Source of the DNA: Nostoc punctiforme NIES-2108
Lineage (GTDB): Bacteria; Cyanobacteriota; Cyanobacteriia; Cyanobacteriales; Nostocaceae
Reading direction: 5' to 3'
Assembly (NCBI GenBank): GCA_003326195.1
Contig: LXQE01000136.1
Span: 32,026 to 65,432 of the forward strand
DNA: 33,407 nt
This document shows positions 1-8,228 of the stretch, piece after piece (position 1 is the first letter of the stretch; every line of letters starts with the position of its first letter). A program made the translations under genes and the position numbers. The notes under the pieces are model-generated. The model did not search any database. It had not been told where the DNA came from and saw nothing but the letters and a program-made list of their open reading frames with translations.

Positions 1-37
1 CTACTCCCTGCCCCCCTGCCCCTCCGCTCTCCTCTGC
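1..37. repeat. G-rich interspersed repeat in KS-AT linker (truncated PKS)
   Basis: A CCCTGCCCCCCTGCCCC-type stretch sits just after the KS domain, read on the minus strand as a Gly/Gln-rich linker. It has the same composition and the same position relative to the KS as the stretches at 4398-4424 and 16494-16518. Confidence 0.6.
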
Positions 38-1402
38 TGCTTCCAGTACTACATGGGCATTGGTACCGCCAAAGCCAAAGGAATTAACACCAGCAAACCG
101 AGGCTTGATATCTATCGGACGATCTATTGTAGGAATCAAGAATGGTGTTGACTTGATGTCAATATGGGGATTGATGGTTTTGAAATGGGGATGCGGGGGA
201 ATTTCTCCGTGTTGCAAACACAGCACAGTTTTAATGAATGCGGCAATTCCCCCAGCTGCTTCTAGATTGCCAATATTAGTTTTCACAGAACCTAGTCCGC
301 AGGGTTGGTCAAGGGTTCGCTCCTGTTTTAGCACCCCGAAGATTGCTTGTAGCTCAATGGCATCTCCCATTGGAGTACCCGTACCATGTGCCTCAACATA
401 GTCAATTTCATGGGGTGCTACCCTGGCATTTGTCAGTGCTTGCCGAATCACTGCTTGTTGAGCCAATCCATTTGGTGCAGTTAGTCCAACACTGCGGCCG
501 TTATGATTTACGGCGGTTCCCCGCAGTAAGGCTAAAATGCGATCGCCATCTTTGACTGCATCTGAAAGACGCTTCAGGATAACTATCCCACATCCTTCTC
601 CTCGGACGTAGCCATCGGCTGTAGCATCAAAGCTTTTGCAACGTCCATCAGATGACATCATGCCAGCCTGGGAAAAGGTAATATTCACCTCCGGTAACAA
701 CATAATATTCACGCCGCCTACCAATGCGAGATTTGACTCTCGATGCCGCAGACTTTGGCAAGCGGTATGAATGGCAACCAGAGATGACGAACAAGCAGTA
801 TCGATTGTGACGCTAGGGCCTCGCACATCCAAAAAGTAGGACAGGCGATTTGCCGCCATACTATTGGCAATACCGGTGCCGGCTCTCGTGGGAATTGCGG
901 TCATGGCTTTGTAATAATCACAAGTGGCAATTCCCACAAACACGCCAGTCTGAGAACCAGCCAATTGTAAGGGGTCGTATCCAGCGTTTTCTAATGCCTC
1001 CCAACTTACTTCCAATAACAACCGTTGTTGGGGGTCAATAGTGGCTGCTTCACTCGTGGAAATTCCGAAAAAGCCGGGATCGAATTGATTGATGTTTGCT
1101 AAAAAGCCACCCCAACGGGTGTTAGTTTTGTCATAACTACTTAAATCAGGATCGTAGTAAGCATCTACATCCCAGCGCTCGCTAGGAACTTCTGCGATCG
1201 CATCACCACCATTTTTGCATAACAGCCATAATTCCTCTGGAGAGTTAACTCCTCCAGGAAAGCGGCAACCAATACCGATGACTGCAATGGGTTCATTTGC
1301 AGCATGTTCGAGGGTATTGAGCTTTGCTTGTAAAGCTGATAGCTCCAGTAATGCGTTCTGCATCAATTGTCCATAATCTCTGGTTTCTGAAGGACGACTC
1401 AT
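1..1402 (-). CDS. Type I polyketide synthase, N-terminal part (KS domain), runs off the left edge
   Basis: The frame is open from an ATG at 1402 to the window edge (467 codons), so the 3' part of the gene is missing. Residues 1-35 form a short helical, coiled-coil-like docking segment. A ketosynthase follows (about residues 36-455): IGCRFPGG start, DTACSSS with the nucleophile Cys204, and EAHGTGT with His339. The third catalytic position, normally the His of KTNIGH, is Asn379 (KTNIGN), exactly 40 residues after His339 as in the intact KS of the neighbouring synthase. A KS normally needs this His for decarboxylative condensation, so this one may be impaired or may only pass the chain on. After the KS comes a Gly/Gln-rich linker encoded by a G-rich repeat; an AT domain probably follows outside the window. 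The start overlaps the stop of the upstream synthase by ATGA, implying translational coupling and one operon. The KS assignment is firm; the full module is unknown. Confidence 0.93.
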   Translation of the reverse strand, partial: MSRPSETRDYGQLMQNALLELSALQAKLNTLEHAANEPIAVIGIGCRFPGGVNSPEELWLLCKNGGDAIAEVPSERWDVDAYYDPDLSSYDKTNTRWGGFLANINQFDPGFFGISTSEAATIDPQQRLLLEVSWEALENAGYDPLQLAGSQTGVFVGIATCDYYKAMTAIPTRAGTGIANSMAANRLSYFLDVRGPSVTIDTACSSSLVAIHTACQSLRHRESNLALVGGVNIMLLPEVNITFSQAGMMSSDGRCKSFDATADGYVRGEGCGIVILKRLSDAVKDGDRILALLRGTAVNHNGRSVGLTAPNGLAQQAVIRQALTNARVAPHEIDYVEAHGTGTPMGDAIELQAIFGVLKQERTLDQPCGLGSVKTNIGNLEAAGGIAAFIKTVLCLQHGEIPPHPHFKTINPHIDIKSTPFLIPTIDRPIDIKPRFAGVNSFGFGGTNAHVVLEAAEESGGAGGQGV

Positions 1403-4400
1403 AGCAGTTTTCCCTCTCTGATTGATGCTAGTTTTGCAGCCAGCAAATCTGCAATTTCGTCAAGCGATTGGTCGGGTGATGACAATCTCACCCTCTTTTC
1501 TAATGATGATTCTTCCAGTAAAGCTTGTTCCTGGAAACTCTCAGAATTAGAGTTAGCCTCCTGGGCTGATGCTTGTGGATCTAAGAGCGACAACACTTGC
1601 GTTTCCAGATAATTCGCCAACGCTGTTACCGTCGGATAATCAAATAGTGTGGTTGGGGAAAGCGAACAGCCTAAACTATTTTGCAATTGCTCTTTCAACT
1701 CCGTAGCAGTTAATGAATCCATCCCTAATTCAAAGAATCCTTGCTGCAAACCGATGGACTGGGGTTGCTTTAAGCCTAAAACTTTGGCTACTAATGAGCG
1801 GACATGAGCGACTAATTCCTCCTGTCGCACTCGTGGAGGCTTGGCTATTAGCGATTGGAGAAATGTTGATTGTTTCGTGTTGATGGTGGCAGCAATGGGT
1901 GATGGAGGATGATTGTGGTTAACTAGGTTATTGTTACTTATGCTCTGAGCCAGAATGACAACCTGTTGGAACGAATCGCCGATCGCCTGGGAATCAGGTG
2001 CTAGATGCACAGCCTCTTGAAACCCACAATCAGACAACAATTCCAGCCAGTCAGTCACTGCTAACAAAGGGTAGAATGGTCGCAGATCGTAGTCTGAGAA
2101 TTTCCACCACCCTGGCGTTAATCCAAAGACCAAATCTAACCAACGTCGGGGACTTGTTCCCTCCAGCAACACTAATAATCCTCCTGGCGCTAACAGGCTG
2201 TGAACGTGACGTAAGGTTTGCTGTAAATCCTCGGTTGCGTGCAGGACATTTGCTGCCACAATGATGTCGTATTGATGGTTAGTAAATCCCTGAGATTGGG
2301 GGTCTTCTTCAATGTCTAAAGACTGATAGCGGATAAATGGGTAATCCCGGAATTTCTCTTGAGCTTTGGAAGTGAACCACGTTCCTAAGTCCGTGAACAC
2401 ATATTCAGTTCGATCTACTGGAAGATGAGGTAGGAGGTAAGCAGTTGTGCCGCCAGTTCCGGCTCCAATTTCCAAAATGCTGACTGTAGCGGTGGAAATC
2501 GCGGTTGAGATTGCCTTTTGGACTAGCGCGTTCATCACCTTTGCGCCGGGGGAATCCTGGTAAAGCTGGGTTAATGCTGTCAAATCGCCTTGGGGAAATA
2601 GCAACTCCAGTGGGCGAGTTTCACCTTGGAGTACTTGAGCCAGGTGCGAACCGCAACGCTCTAGCAGTGTCAGTTCTGCATTTGCTTGGGGATATTGCGA
2701 TCGCAAATTATGCAGTTGCGTTTCTGGTGTGGGTAACTCTAATATTCGAGTTACTTCCCACTGATTACCAATTCGCTGAAGAATCCCTTCTTCAACCAGC
2801 ATTTCCAACAGGCGCAAAGCGAGTTTATGATGTTGCTCAATGACTCCTAGTTTGGTGAGTTGGGGGATGGAATAGCGATCGCCTAGCTGCAAATTCCACC
2901 CCATCTGCCGGAATGCCGCCACCACATAAAGGATACTTAATGATTCCAAAGTACTTAGGGCTTCCCCATAGTGTTTGAGACTGAGTTGGGCTGTCAATTC
3001 AGTCAACTGTGGTACGAGCAAACGCTTGATTTCTGCTGGCGGGCAGAGCGATTCTCTAGCAGTCACGTCACTAGATGCAGTTTCCATCCAGAAACGCGAT
3101 CGCTCAAAGGGATAATTGGGCAACACTACCCGACGATGTTGAGAGCCATGATGGAAGCCTACCCAATCGATGGATATTCCAGACTCGTACAAAGTTGCCA
3201 AACTGGACAACATCTGCTGTGAATTTGATTCCTTTTTGAGGCTGGGAAGCCACACATACTCATTACCCGATAAGCACTGGCGACCCATTCCCAATAAAAT
3301 CGGTTGCGGCCCTACTTCCAAATACGCTAAGGCTCCTAGTTCTGCTAGAGTTGCCATCCCATCAGCAAACCGGACTGGTTGCGTCACATGCTGCACCCAA
3401 TATTCAGGCGTGGCAATCTCTGCTTTTGCCAGTTGACCTGTGAGATTAGAAATAAAGCGAATATCAGGGTTTGGCGGACAGTAGCTTACTTGCTGGACAA
3501 TTTGTTCAAACTCCGCCAGCATGGGTTGCATCAACGGCGAATGAAAAGCATGGGAAACCTCAAGTGCTTTTGTCTTCACTCCCTTTGCTTCTAACCTAGC
3601 CACAGCCGATGTAATAGATTGAGATCCACCTGAGATGATCAGATGTGCCCCGTTCATTGCTGCGATCGCCACATCTGAATATTCATCAATGATGGTCGAT
3701 ACTTCTTGCGACTGGGCAAATACCGCTACCATTGCTCCCACAGACGGTAACGCTTGCATCAGTTTCCCCCGTGCGGCAATCAACTTCAGTCCATCTTCCA
3801 GACTGAACACTCCTGCTACACAGGCGGCAACATACTCGCCGATACTGTGTCCCATCACCACACTCGGTTTGATTCCCCAGGACTGCCATAGCTCAGACAA
3901 TGCATATTCCAATGCAAATAAAGCAGGTTGGGTATAAGCAGTTTCATTAATAGAGGCTTGAGTTGGGTTGTCTAACTCACTACTTGGATATAGAACCTCT
4001 AACAGAGGTTGATTTAAGTATTGCTGTAAGATTTCAGCGCAGCGTTCTATGGCTTGCCGGAAAACGGGTTGCGTGTTGTAAAGTTCCCGCCCCATACCGA
4101 TATATTGCGAACCTTGCCCAGTGAACAGGAAAGCAACTCCCTGACAACGATCGCCTATTCTAGAAGGTGAGTTATAAATGAACGCTGCTAGTTGTTCGCA
4201 AAATTCCTCAGAGGATTCTGCAACCAGAGCTAGTCGATGGTCAAAATGCGATCGCCCCACATTGCTTGTATAACAAATATCCCCTAGAGATACTTCTGAA
4301 TGAAACTCCAAAAATGCCACATACCGCCGAGCTAATTCCCGTAACGCTATTTCACTTTTTGCCGAAAGCGTCAGCACAGATTTGAGGTGGAAACTTACCC

Positions 4401-7400
4401 CCTGCTCCCCTGCCCCCCTGCTCTCTTCCGGTGCTTCCTCCAGAACAACATGGGCATTCGTACCGCCGAAGCCAAAGGAACTTACTCCTGCAAAACATTG
4501 CTCGCCAACACCAGACCACTTCTGAGTTTCGCTGGGAATTGAAAAAGGCGTGTCTTGGATGGTAATCTTCGGATTTAGCTCCTTGAGATGAAGTGTACCG
4601 GGAATCTCTTGATGTTGCAAAGCCAGTACAACTTTAATTAACCCTGCAATTCCGGCTGCTGATTCTAAATGACCGATATTAGTCTTTACTGAACCGATCG
4701 CACAAGGTTGTTTTGGAGAACGACCTGACATCAGCACTGATTGCAAGGAATTAACTTCAATCGGGTCGCCCAAGGCTGTACCTGTACCATGAGCCTCAAC
4801 ATAGCTAATGGCTGCGGGTGCGACTCCAGCATTCACAAGTGCCTGATGGATAACGGCTTGTTGGGCAATTCCTCTAGGAGCAGTCAGCCCATTGCTGTGA
4901 CCATCCTGATTGACTGCCGATCCACGAATCAGCGCCAGGATGTTATCTCCATCTTTGATAGCATCAGTAAAACGCTTCAGCACTACGATTCCACAACCTT
5001 CTCCCCGGACATAACCATCTGCATCCGCATCAAAGGTTTTACAGCGACCATCCCCTGACATGAATCTTGCTTGGGAGAGGGCAATTGTCATTTGGGGGGT
5101 GAGAATTAAATTAACACCACCTGCCAAAGCCAAGTGACATTCCCCTAAACGTAAACTCTGACAAGCCTGGTGAACTGCAACCAGAGATGAAGAACAGGCA
5201 GTATCAACTGCCCAACTGGGCCCGTGCCAATCGAACTGATAGGATAGGCGGTTAGCAGCAATGCTCAGAGCGTTGCCTGTGCTGGCATAGACATCAATAT
5301 CAGACAACCGATCGAACTGGAAGCGAGCATAGTCATTGGTACTGATGCCGATAAATACACCACTGTTGCTGCCTGTCAAGCGATCGCTTGCTAATCCAGC
5401 ATTTTCTAACGCCTGCCAACTCACTTCTAGTAACAGCCTTTGCTGCGGGTCCATCCGCTCGGCTTCACGAGGAGAAATGCGGAAAAATTGGGGGTCGAAT
5501 TGGTCAACTTGCTCAATAAATCCACCCCAACGAGTACTCATTTTGCCTGGTTGGGCGGGGATGGGGTTATAAAAAAGATGAGAATCCCAACGATTGCCTG
5601 GAATTTGGTCTATGGCACTTTTACCATTTCGTAGTAATTGCCAAAAGGCTTCTGGGTTATTAGCTCCGGGAAAGCGGCAGTCAAGACCAATAATTGCGAT
5701 CGCCTCCACAGATTTGAGGTTTTGTCTGGGTTCTGGAGATTCTCGCCGTTCGGATAATATTTCTGTGAGATAGGTTGATAGAGTTGCGATCGTCGGGTAA
5801 TCGTAAGCCAAAGTAGGCAACAACTGACAACCTAACCAATCCTCTAAATCTGCCGACAGGCTGACTGCGGCAATGGAATCTAACCCGTAGTAGGCAAATG
5901 ATTCATGCGAATCTATTGATTGAGGTGCAATGTTTTGTCGTTGAGCAATCTTATTTATCAACCAAGCTTGAATTTCCGCCCGTCCCTTTTCTCCTGACTT
6001 GCGACTTCTCAATTCCCCCTGCTCCCCTGCTCCCCTGCTCCCCTGCTCCCCTGCTCCTCGGTTACTGAGCGCAGTCGAAGTATGCTCCCCTGCCTTCCTC
6101 CACTGTCCCACCACTTCCAAAGTCCCCGCCAAAAATTCTGCGCGAGTGGCATAGCGCTGAATCTTCCCACTGGAAGTTTTGGGAATAATGGCTGGTTTCA
6201 ACAGCAAGACGGCATACAGTTCTAATTCGTGCTGTGTTGTGACTGCTTGTCGGATGGAGCCAATTACCTCACTTGCATCAAGCTTCCGCATAGCAGTTCG
6301 CTCGACTTCACACGCCACAACGAGTTGTTCTTCACCGTCTACTTCAATAGTAAATGCGGCTACTCCCTGCGTTCCCAAAGCCGAATGACTATTTGTAACT
6401 GTGAGTTCAATGTCTTGAGGATAATGATTGTGTCCTCGAATAATAATTAAATCCTTAAGTCGTCCGGTGATAAATAGCTCGTCATTTTGCAAAAAGCCTA
6501 AGTCTCCCGTGCGGAGAAACGGCCCTTCCCCAGTGTCAGCTAAATAAGCTGCAAATGTATGTTTTGTTTCCTCAGGTCGCTGCCAATAGCCTTGGGTGAT
6601 ACTTGCTCCTGCGACCCAAATTTCGCCGACTTCATCCGGTAAACATCGCGTCAACAATTCAGGATGAACGATCGCTATTTGTGTATCGCCTTGCCTGTGA
6701 TTGCCACATCCAACCAAAAGCCGCACATTGGGATGGTCTGCTGTTGCTGGCACTACTCGATTTTGTGCCAGCGCGGTTGCCTCAACCTTGCTAATAATTG
6801 GCTCGGCTTGTGTTTGCACGGCAGTTACTTTCAGTGTTGCCTCAGCTAGTCCGTAACCCGGACAGAAAGCAGTTGCTTGAAACCCACAACAAGCAAATGC
6901 TTTGGCAAACCGTTCCAACGTTTCTGCTTTGACTGGTTCAGCAGCATTTAAAGCCATCTGCCAACGACTGAGATTCAGGCTGGCACGTTGTTCTGGGGTA
7001 ATTTTACGGATGCACAGATCGTAGGCGAAGTTTGGCGCACTAGTATGTGTTGCTTGATAGTGAGAAATAGCTTGGAGCCAGCGAATTGGACGCGCAATAA
7101 AGGCTACAGGTGGCATGATGTAACAAGGAAATCCCTTGTACAAGGGTTGGAGTACTCCATAAATCAGCCCCATATCGTGAAAGAATGGAATCCACGTCAC
7201 CATCACGCTATCGGATGTGTGTTCCCAGCCGCGATCCAGATAGGCTAAATTGTGCAGTAGATTACTGTGACTTACCATCACCCCTTTGGGCGTTCCCGTA
7301 GAACCGGAGGTGTATTGCAGAAACGCTAAAGTATTTCCATCAATATTAGGTGCTTTCCATTCCTGTGCTGCATCTACGCCCGTCGTAGACATCGCCTCAG

Positions 7401-7845
7401 AAATCGCATCGCTAGCTAACAGTTTTAGAGATGCTAGTTCTGGATTGTCTGCAAAGTAGTTCTTAACGATCGGTAATAGTGCTGTTGTTGTCAGGATGGC
7501 AGTTGCTTGGGCGTCGGAAATGATCGCACCCAACCTAGCAATCGACTGATTTTGCCGAGGGGGATAAGCAGGAATCGCGATCAAACCAGCATATAAGCAG
7601 CCGAAAAAAGCAGTAATAAATTCTAAACCAGGTGGGTAGAGCAGGAGTACGCGATCGCCTGGCTTTGCAAATGTTTGCAAGTAGGTAGCGATCGCTCTTG
7701 CCAGTTTATCCAGTGCTCCATACGTGAGTCTACTTCCCTCAGATTCACCATCTACCAAAAAGGTATAGCCTAGCGTCTGAGGTTGCTGAATAGCTCTGTA
7801 GCGCAATACGTCTACTAGCGTCTCACTAGTATGTTGTTTTTCCAT
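1399..7845 (-). CDS. FAAL-ACP-KS-AT-cMT-ACP polyketide synthase (fatty-acid loading)
   Basis: A 2148-residue cis-AT type I PKS. In order: fatty acyl-AMP ligase (about 1-590; YTSGSTGTPKG near 178-188, GYGLAEATLK later); a Gly/Gln-rich repeat linker; ACP (YYGLDSI, Ser657); KS (about 705-1140; DTACSS Cys884, EAHGTGT, KTNIGH all present); AT (about 1240-1540; GHSIGEY Ser1334, HAFH motif, which in this family indicates malonyl-CoA); C-methyltransferase (about 1600-1930; LEIGAGTGGTT near 1791-1801); ACP (LGMDSL, Ser2044); and a C-terminal docking helix. No KR, DH or ER is visible, so the module should leave an alpha-methyl-beta-keto chain unless a later protein acts on it. FAALs activate free fatty acids as acyl-AMP and transfer them to an ACP. 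The start is supported by AGGAG (7856-7860) 10 nt upstream. It is transcribed divergently from the phosphatase gene and is first in an operon with the PKS at 1402. The FAAL-ACP-KS-AT start resembles cyanobacterial olefin synthases, but the sulfotransferase-thioesterase end of those enzymes is absent. Confidence 0.95.
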   Translation of the reverse strand: MEKQHTSETLVDVLRYRAIQQPQTLGYTFLVDGESEGSRLTYGALDKLARAIATYLQTFAKPGDRVLLLYPPGLEFITAFFGCLYAGLIAIPAYPPRQNQSIARLGAIISDAQATAILTTTALLPIVKNYFADNPELASLKLLASDAISEAMSTTGVDAAQEWKAPNIDGNTLAFLQYTSGSTGTPKGVMVSHSNLLHNLAYLDRGWEHTSDSVMVTWIPFFHDMGLIYGVLQPLYKGFPCYIMPPVAFIARPIRWLQAISHYQATHTSAPNFAYDLCIRKITPEQRASLNLSRWQMALNAAEPVKAETLERFAKAFACCGFQATAFCPGYGLAEATLKVTAVQTQAEPIISKVEATALAQNRVVPATADHPNVRLLVGCGNHRQGDTQIAIVHPELLTRCLPDEVGEIWVAGASITQGYWQRPEETKHTFAAYLADTGEGPFLRTGDLGFLQNDELFITGRLKDLIIIRGHNHYPQDIELTVTNSHSALGTQGVAAFTIEVDGEEQLVVACEVERTAMRKLDASEVIGSIRQAVTTQHELELYAVLLLKPAIIPKTSSGKIQRYATRAEFLAGTLEVVGQWRKAGEHTSTALSNRGAGEQGSRGAGEQGELRSRKSGEKGRAEIQAWLINKIAQRQNIAPQSIDSHESFAYYGLDSIAAVSLSADLEDWLGCQLLPTLAYDYPTIATLSTYLTEILSERRESPEPRQNLKSVEAIAIIGLDCRFPGANNPEAFWQLLRNGKSAIDQIPGNRWDSHLFYNPIPAQPGKMSTRWGGFIEQVDQFDPQFFRISPREAERMDPQQRLLLEVSWQALENAGLASDRLTGSNSGVFIGISTNDYARFQFDRLSDIDVYASTGNALSIAANRLSYQFDWHGPSWAVDTACSSSLVAVHQACQSLRLGECHLALAGGVNLILTPQMTIALSQARFMSGDGRCKTFDADADGYVRGEGCGIVVLKRFTDAIKDGDNILALIRGSAVNQDGHSNGLTAPRGIAQQAVIHQALVNAGVAPAAISYVEAHGTGTALGDPIEVNSLQSVLMSGRSPKQPCAIGSVKTNIGHLESAAGIAGLIKVVLALQHQEIPGTLHLKELNPKITIQDTPFSIPSETQKWSGVGEQCFAGVSSFGFGGTNAHVVLEEAPEESRGAGEQGVSFHLKSVLTLSAKSEIALRELARRYVAFLEFHSEVSLGDICYTSNVGRSHFDHRLALVAESSEEFCEQLAAFIYNSPSRIGDRCQGVAFLFTGQGSQYIGMGRELYNTQPVFRQAIERCAEILQQYLNQPLLEVLYPSSELDNPTQASINETAYTQPALFALEYALSELWQSWGIKPSVVMGHSIGEYVAACVAGVFSLEDGLKLIAARGKLMQALPSVGAMVAVFAQSQEVSTIIDEYSDVAIAAMNGAHLIISGGSQSITSAVARLEAKGVKTKALEVSHAFHSPLMQPMLAEFEQIVQQVSYCPPNPDIRFISNLTGQLAKAEIATPEYWVQHVTQPVRFADGMATLAELGALAYLEVGPQPILLGMGRQCLSGNEYVWLPSLKKESNSQQMLSSLATLYESGISIDWVGFHHGSQHRRVVLPNYPFERSRFWMETASSDVTARESLCPPAEIKRLLVPQLTELTAQLSLKHYGEALSTLESLSILYVVAAFRQMGWNLQLGDRYSIPQLTKLGVIEQHHKLALRLLEMLVEEGILQRIGNQWEVTRILELPTPETQLHNLRSQYPQANAELTLLERCGSHLAQVLQGETRPLELLFPQGDLTALTQLYQDSPGAKVMNALVQKAISTAISTATVSILEIGAGTGGTTAYLLPHLPVDRTEYVFTDLGTWFTSKAQEKFRDYPFIRYQSLDIEEDPQSQGFTNHQYDIIVAANVLHATEDLQQTLRHVHSLLAPGGLLVLLEGTSPRRWLDLVFGLTPGWWKFSDYDLRPFYPLLAVTDWLELLSDCGFQEAVHLAPDSQAIGDSFQQVVILAQSISNNNLVNHNHPPSPIAATINTKQSTFLQSLIAKPPRVRQEELVAHVRSLVAKVLGLKQPQSIGLQQGFFELGMDSLTATELKEQLQNSLGCSLSPTTLFDYPTVTALANYLETQVLSLLDPQASAQEANSNSESFQEQALLEESSLEKRVRLSSPDQSLDEIADLLAAKLASIREGKLL
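3088..4378 (-). repeat. AT-domain block, inverted near-duplicate of 16541-17840
   Basis: This segment encodes the KS-AT linker plus acyltransferase of the FAAL-PKS. Long stretches match the AT region of the plus-strand PKS at nucleotide level, for example around LTLSAKSEIALREL, TGQGSQYIGMGREL, HAFHSPLMQPM and RRVVLPNYPFERSRFW. The flanking domains are clearly less similar. The two copies face opposite directions about 13 kb apart. Confidence 0.8.
4398..4424. repeat. G-rich interspersed repeat in KS-AT linker (FAAL-PKS)
   Basis: On the minus strand this reads as GGGGGGCAGGGGAGCAGGGG-like sequence and encodes SRGAGEQG between the KS (ending VVLEEAPEE) and the AT linker. It resembles the intergenic purine-rich repeat at 10530-10561 and the coding tract at 6015-6057. 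Confidence 0.65.
6015..6057. repeat. 8-bp tandem repeat (GCTCCCCT)n inside the FAAL-ACP linker
   Basis: Four complete GCTCCCCT units (6021-6052) plus partial units on both sides. On the minus strand they read (AGGGGAGC)n and encode the repeated peptide RGAGEQGS/RGAGEQGE. The unit length is not a multiple of three, so gain or loss of one unit would shift the reading frame between the FAAL and the rest of the synthase. Confidence 0.85.
6063..6082. repeat. Interspersed TTCGACTGCGCTCAGT element inside coding sequence
   Basis: Next to the tandem tract, the minus strand reads TACTTCGACTGCGCTCAGTA. From memory, this kind of short hairpin-prone repeat (CTTCGACT.CGCTCAGT) is common between cyanobacterial genes. 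Here it is read through in frame in the FAAL-ACP linker. Confidence 0.6.
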
Positions 7846-7943
7846 GCATGGCTACTCCTAAAACCTGGAAATTGTTCAGACCGCTAATCTCTAGCACATT
7901 GACAAGCAAAGCCAACATCTGCGAGTAAATGAAGGTATTAAAG

Positions 7944-7979
7944 ATTTATCAGACTGATGAAGCCATCAGTTTGATAAAT
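7944..7979. promoter_or_regulatory. 16-bp imperfect inverted repeat in divergent promoter region
   Basis: Arms ATTTATCAGACTGATG (7944-7959) and CATCAGTTTGATAAAT (7964-7979) pair at 15 of 16 positions around the 4-nt spacer AAGC. It lies 99 bp upstream of the FAAL-PKS start. No T-run follows on either strand, so an operator or 5'-leader hairpin is more likely than a terminator. Function is inferred from position only. Confidence 0.6.
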
Positions 7980-8036
7980 TTTGGTGTTCTCCGAAAAATT
8001 TTGGTGTTCTCCGAGAAAATCTTGGTATTGTTTAGA
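7976..8036. promoter_or_regulatory. Three direct repeats with about 20-bp period
   Basis: Two identical 19-mers, AAATTTTGGTGTTCTCCGA, start at 7976 and 7996. A degenerate third copy (AAATCTTGGTATTGTTTAGA) starts at 8017. The 20-21 bp period equals about two helical turns, as expected for a regulator binding one face of the DNA. The array lies between the divergent FAAL-PKS and phosphatase genes. Confidence 0.6.
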
Positions 8037-8048
8037 ATACCAAGATTT
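8017..8048. promoter_or_regulatory. Perfect 13-bp palindrome (candidate operator)
   Basis: AAATCTTGGTATT (8017-8029) and AATACCAAGATTT (8036-8048) are exact reverse complements around GTTTAG. The left arm coincides with the third direct-repeat copy. There is no adjacent poly-T, so it does not look like an intrinsic terminator. Confidence 0.6.
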
Positions 8049-8182
8049 CACTCTTCACACACAAATTTTATAAATTCTCAACTGTTTAATGGATGACTTT
8101 TATATCAAAATAACTTAATAGTTATCGCGGGAGACTTGTGGAATTTCTATCTAATTAGCAGATGCATTCAATCAGTTAAGGA

Positions 8183-8210
8183 TTGCCATGCTGAATCTTA
8201 CCCCTATAAT
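8183..8210 (+). promoter_or_regulatory. Candidate sigma70-type promoter for the phosphatase/anti-sigma genes
   Basis: TTGCCA (8183-8188), a 16-bp spacer and a perfect TATAAT (8205-8210). Transcription would begin near 8217, only about a dozen bases before the ATG at 8229. If real, this rules out the more upstream TTG start at 8136. The very short leader is a caveat. Confidence 0.5.
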
Positions 8211-8228
8211 AAAGCGACAGGTCTATTT

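Noticed and set aside
1399..7845. Olefin synthase or heterocyst glycolipid (hgl) cluster identity
   Set aside because: The FAAL-ACP-KS-AT start is similar, but there is no KR, sulfotransferase or TE, and the plus-strand C-FkbH-ACP-reductase partner does not fit the known hgl gene set as I recall it.
7976..8036. Short CRISPR-like repeat array
   Set aside because: The repeats are adjacent at a 20-bp period with no unique spacers, there are only three copies and no cas genes are nearby.
8027..8040. Possible NtcA site (GTA-N8-TAC) within the palindrome
   Set aside because: The spacing between GTA and TAC is 10, not 8.
8017..8048. Palindrome as an intrinsic terminator
   Set aside because: No run of T follows it on either strand and it lies between divergent starts, where no transcript should end.
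8136..8228. Upstream TTG start for the phosphatase gene (31 extra residues, GGGAG nearby)
   Set aside because: A good TTGCCA-16-TATAAT promoter (8183-8210) lies inside this extension, the extra residues match no domain, and ATG 8229 has ACAGG at suitable spacing.
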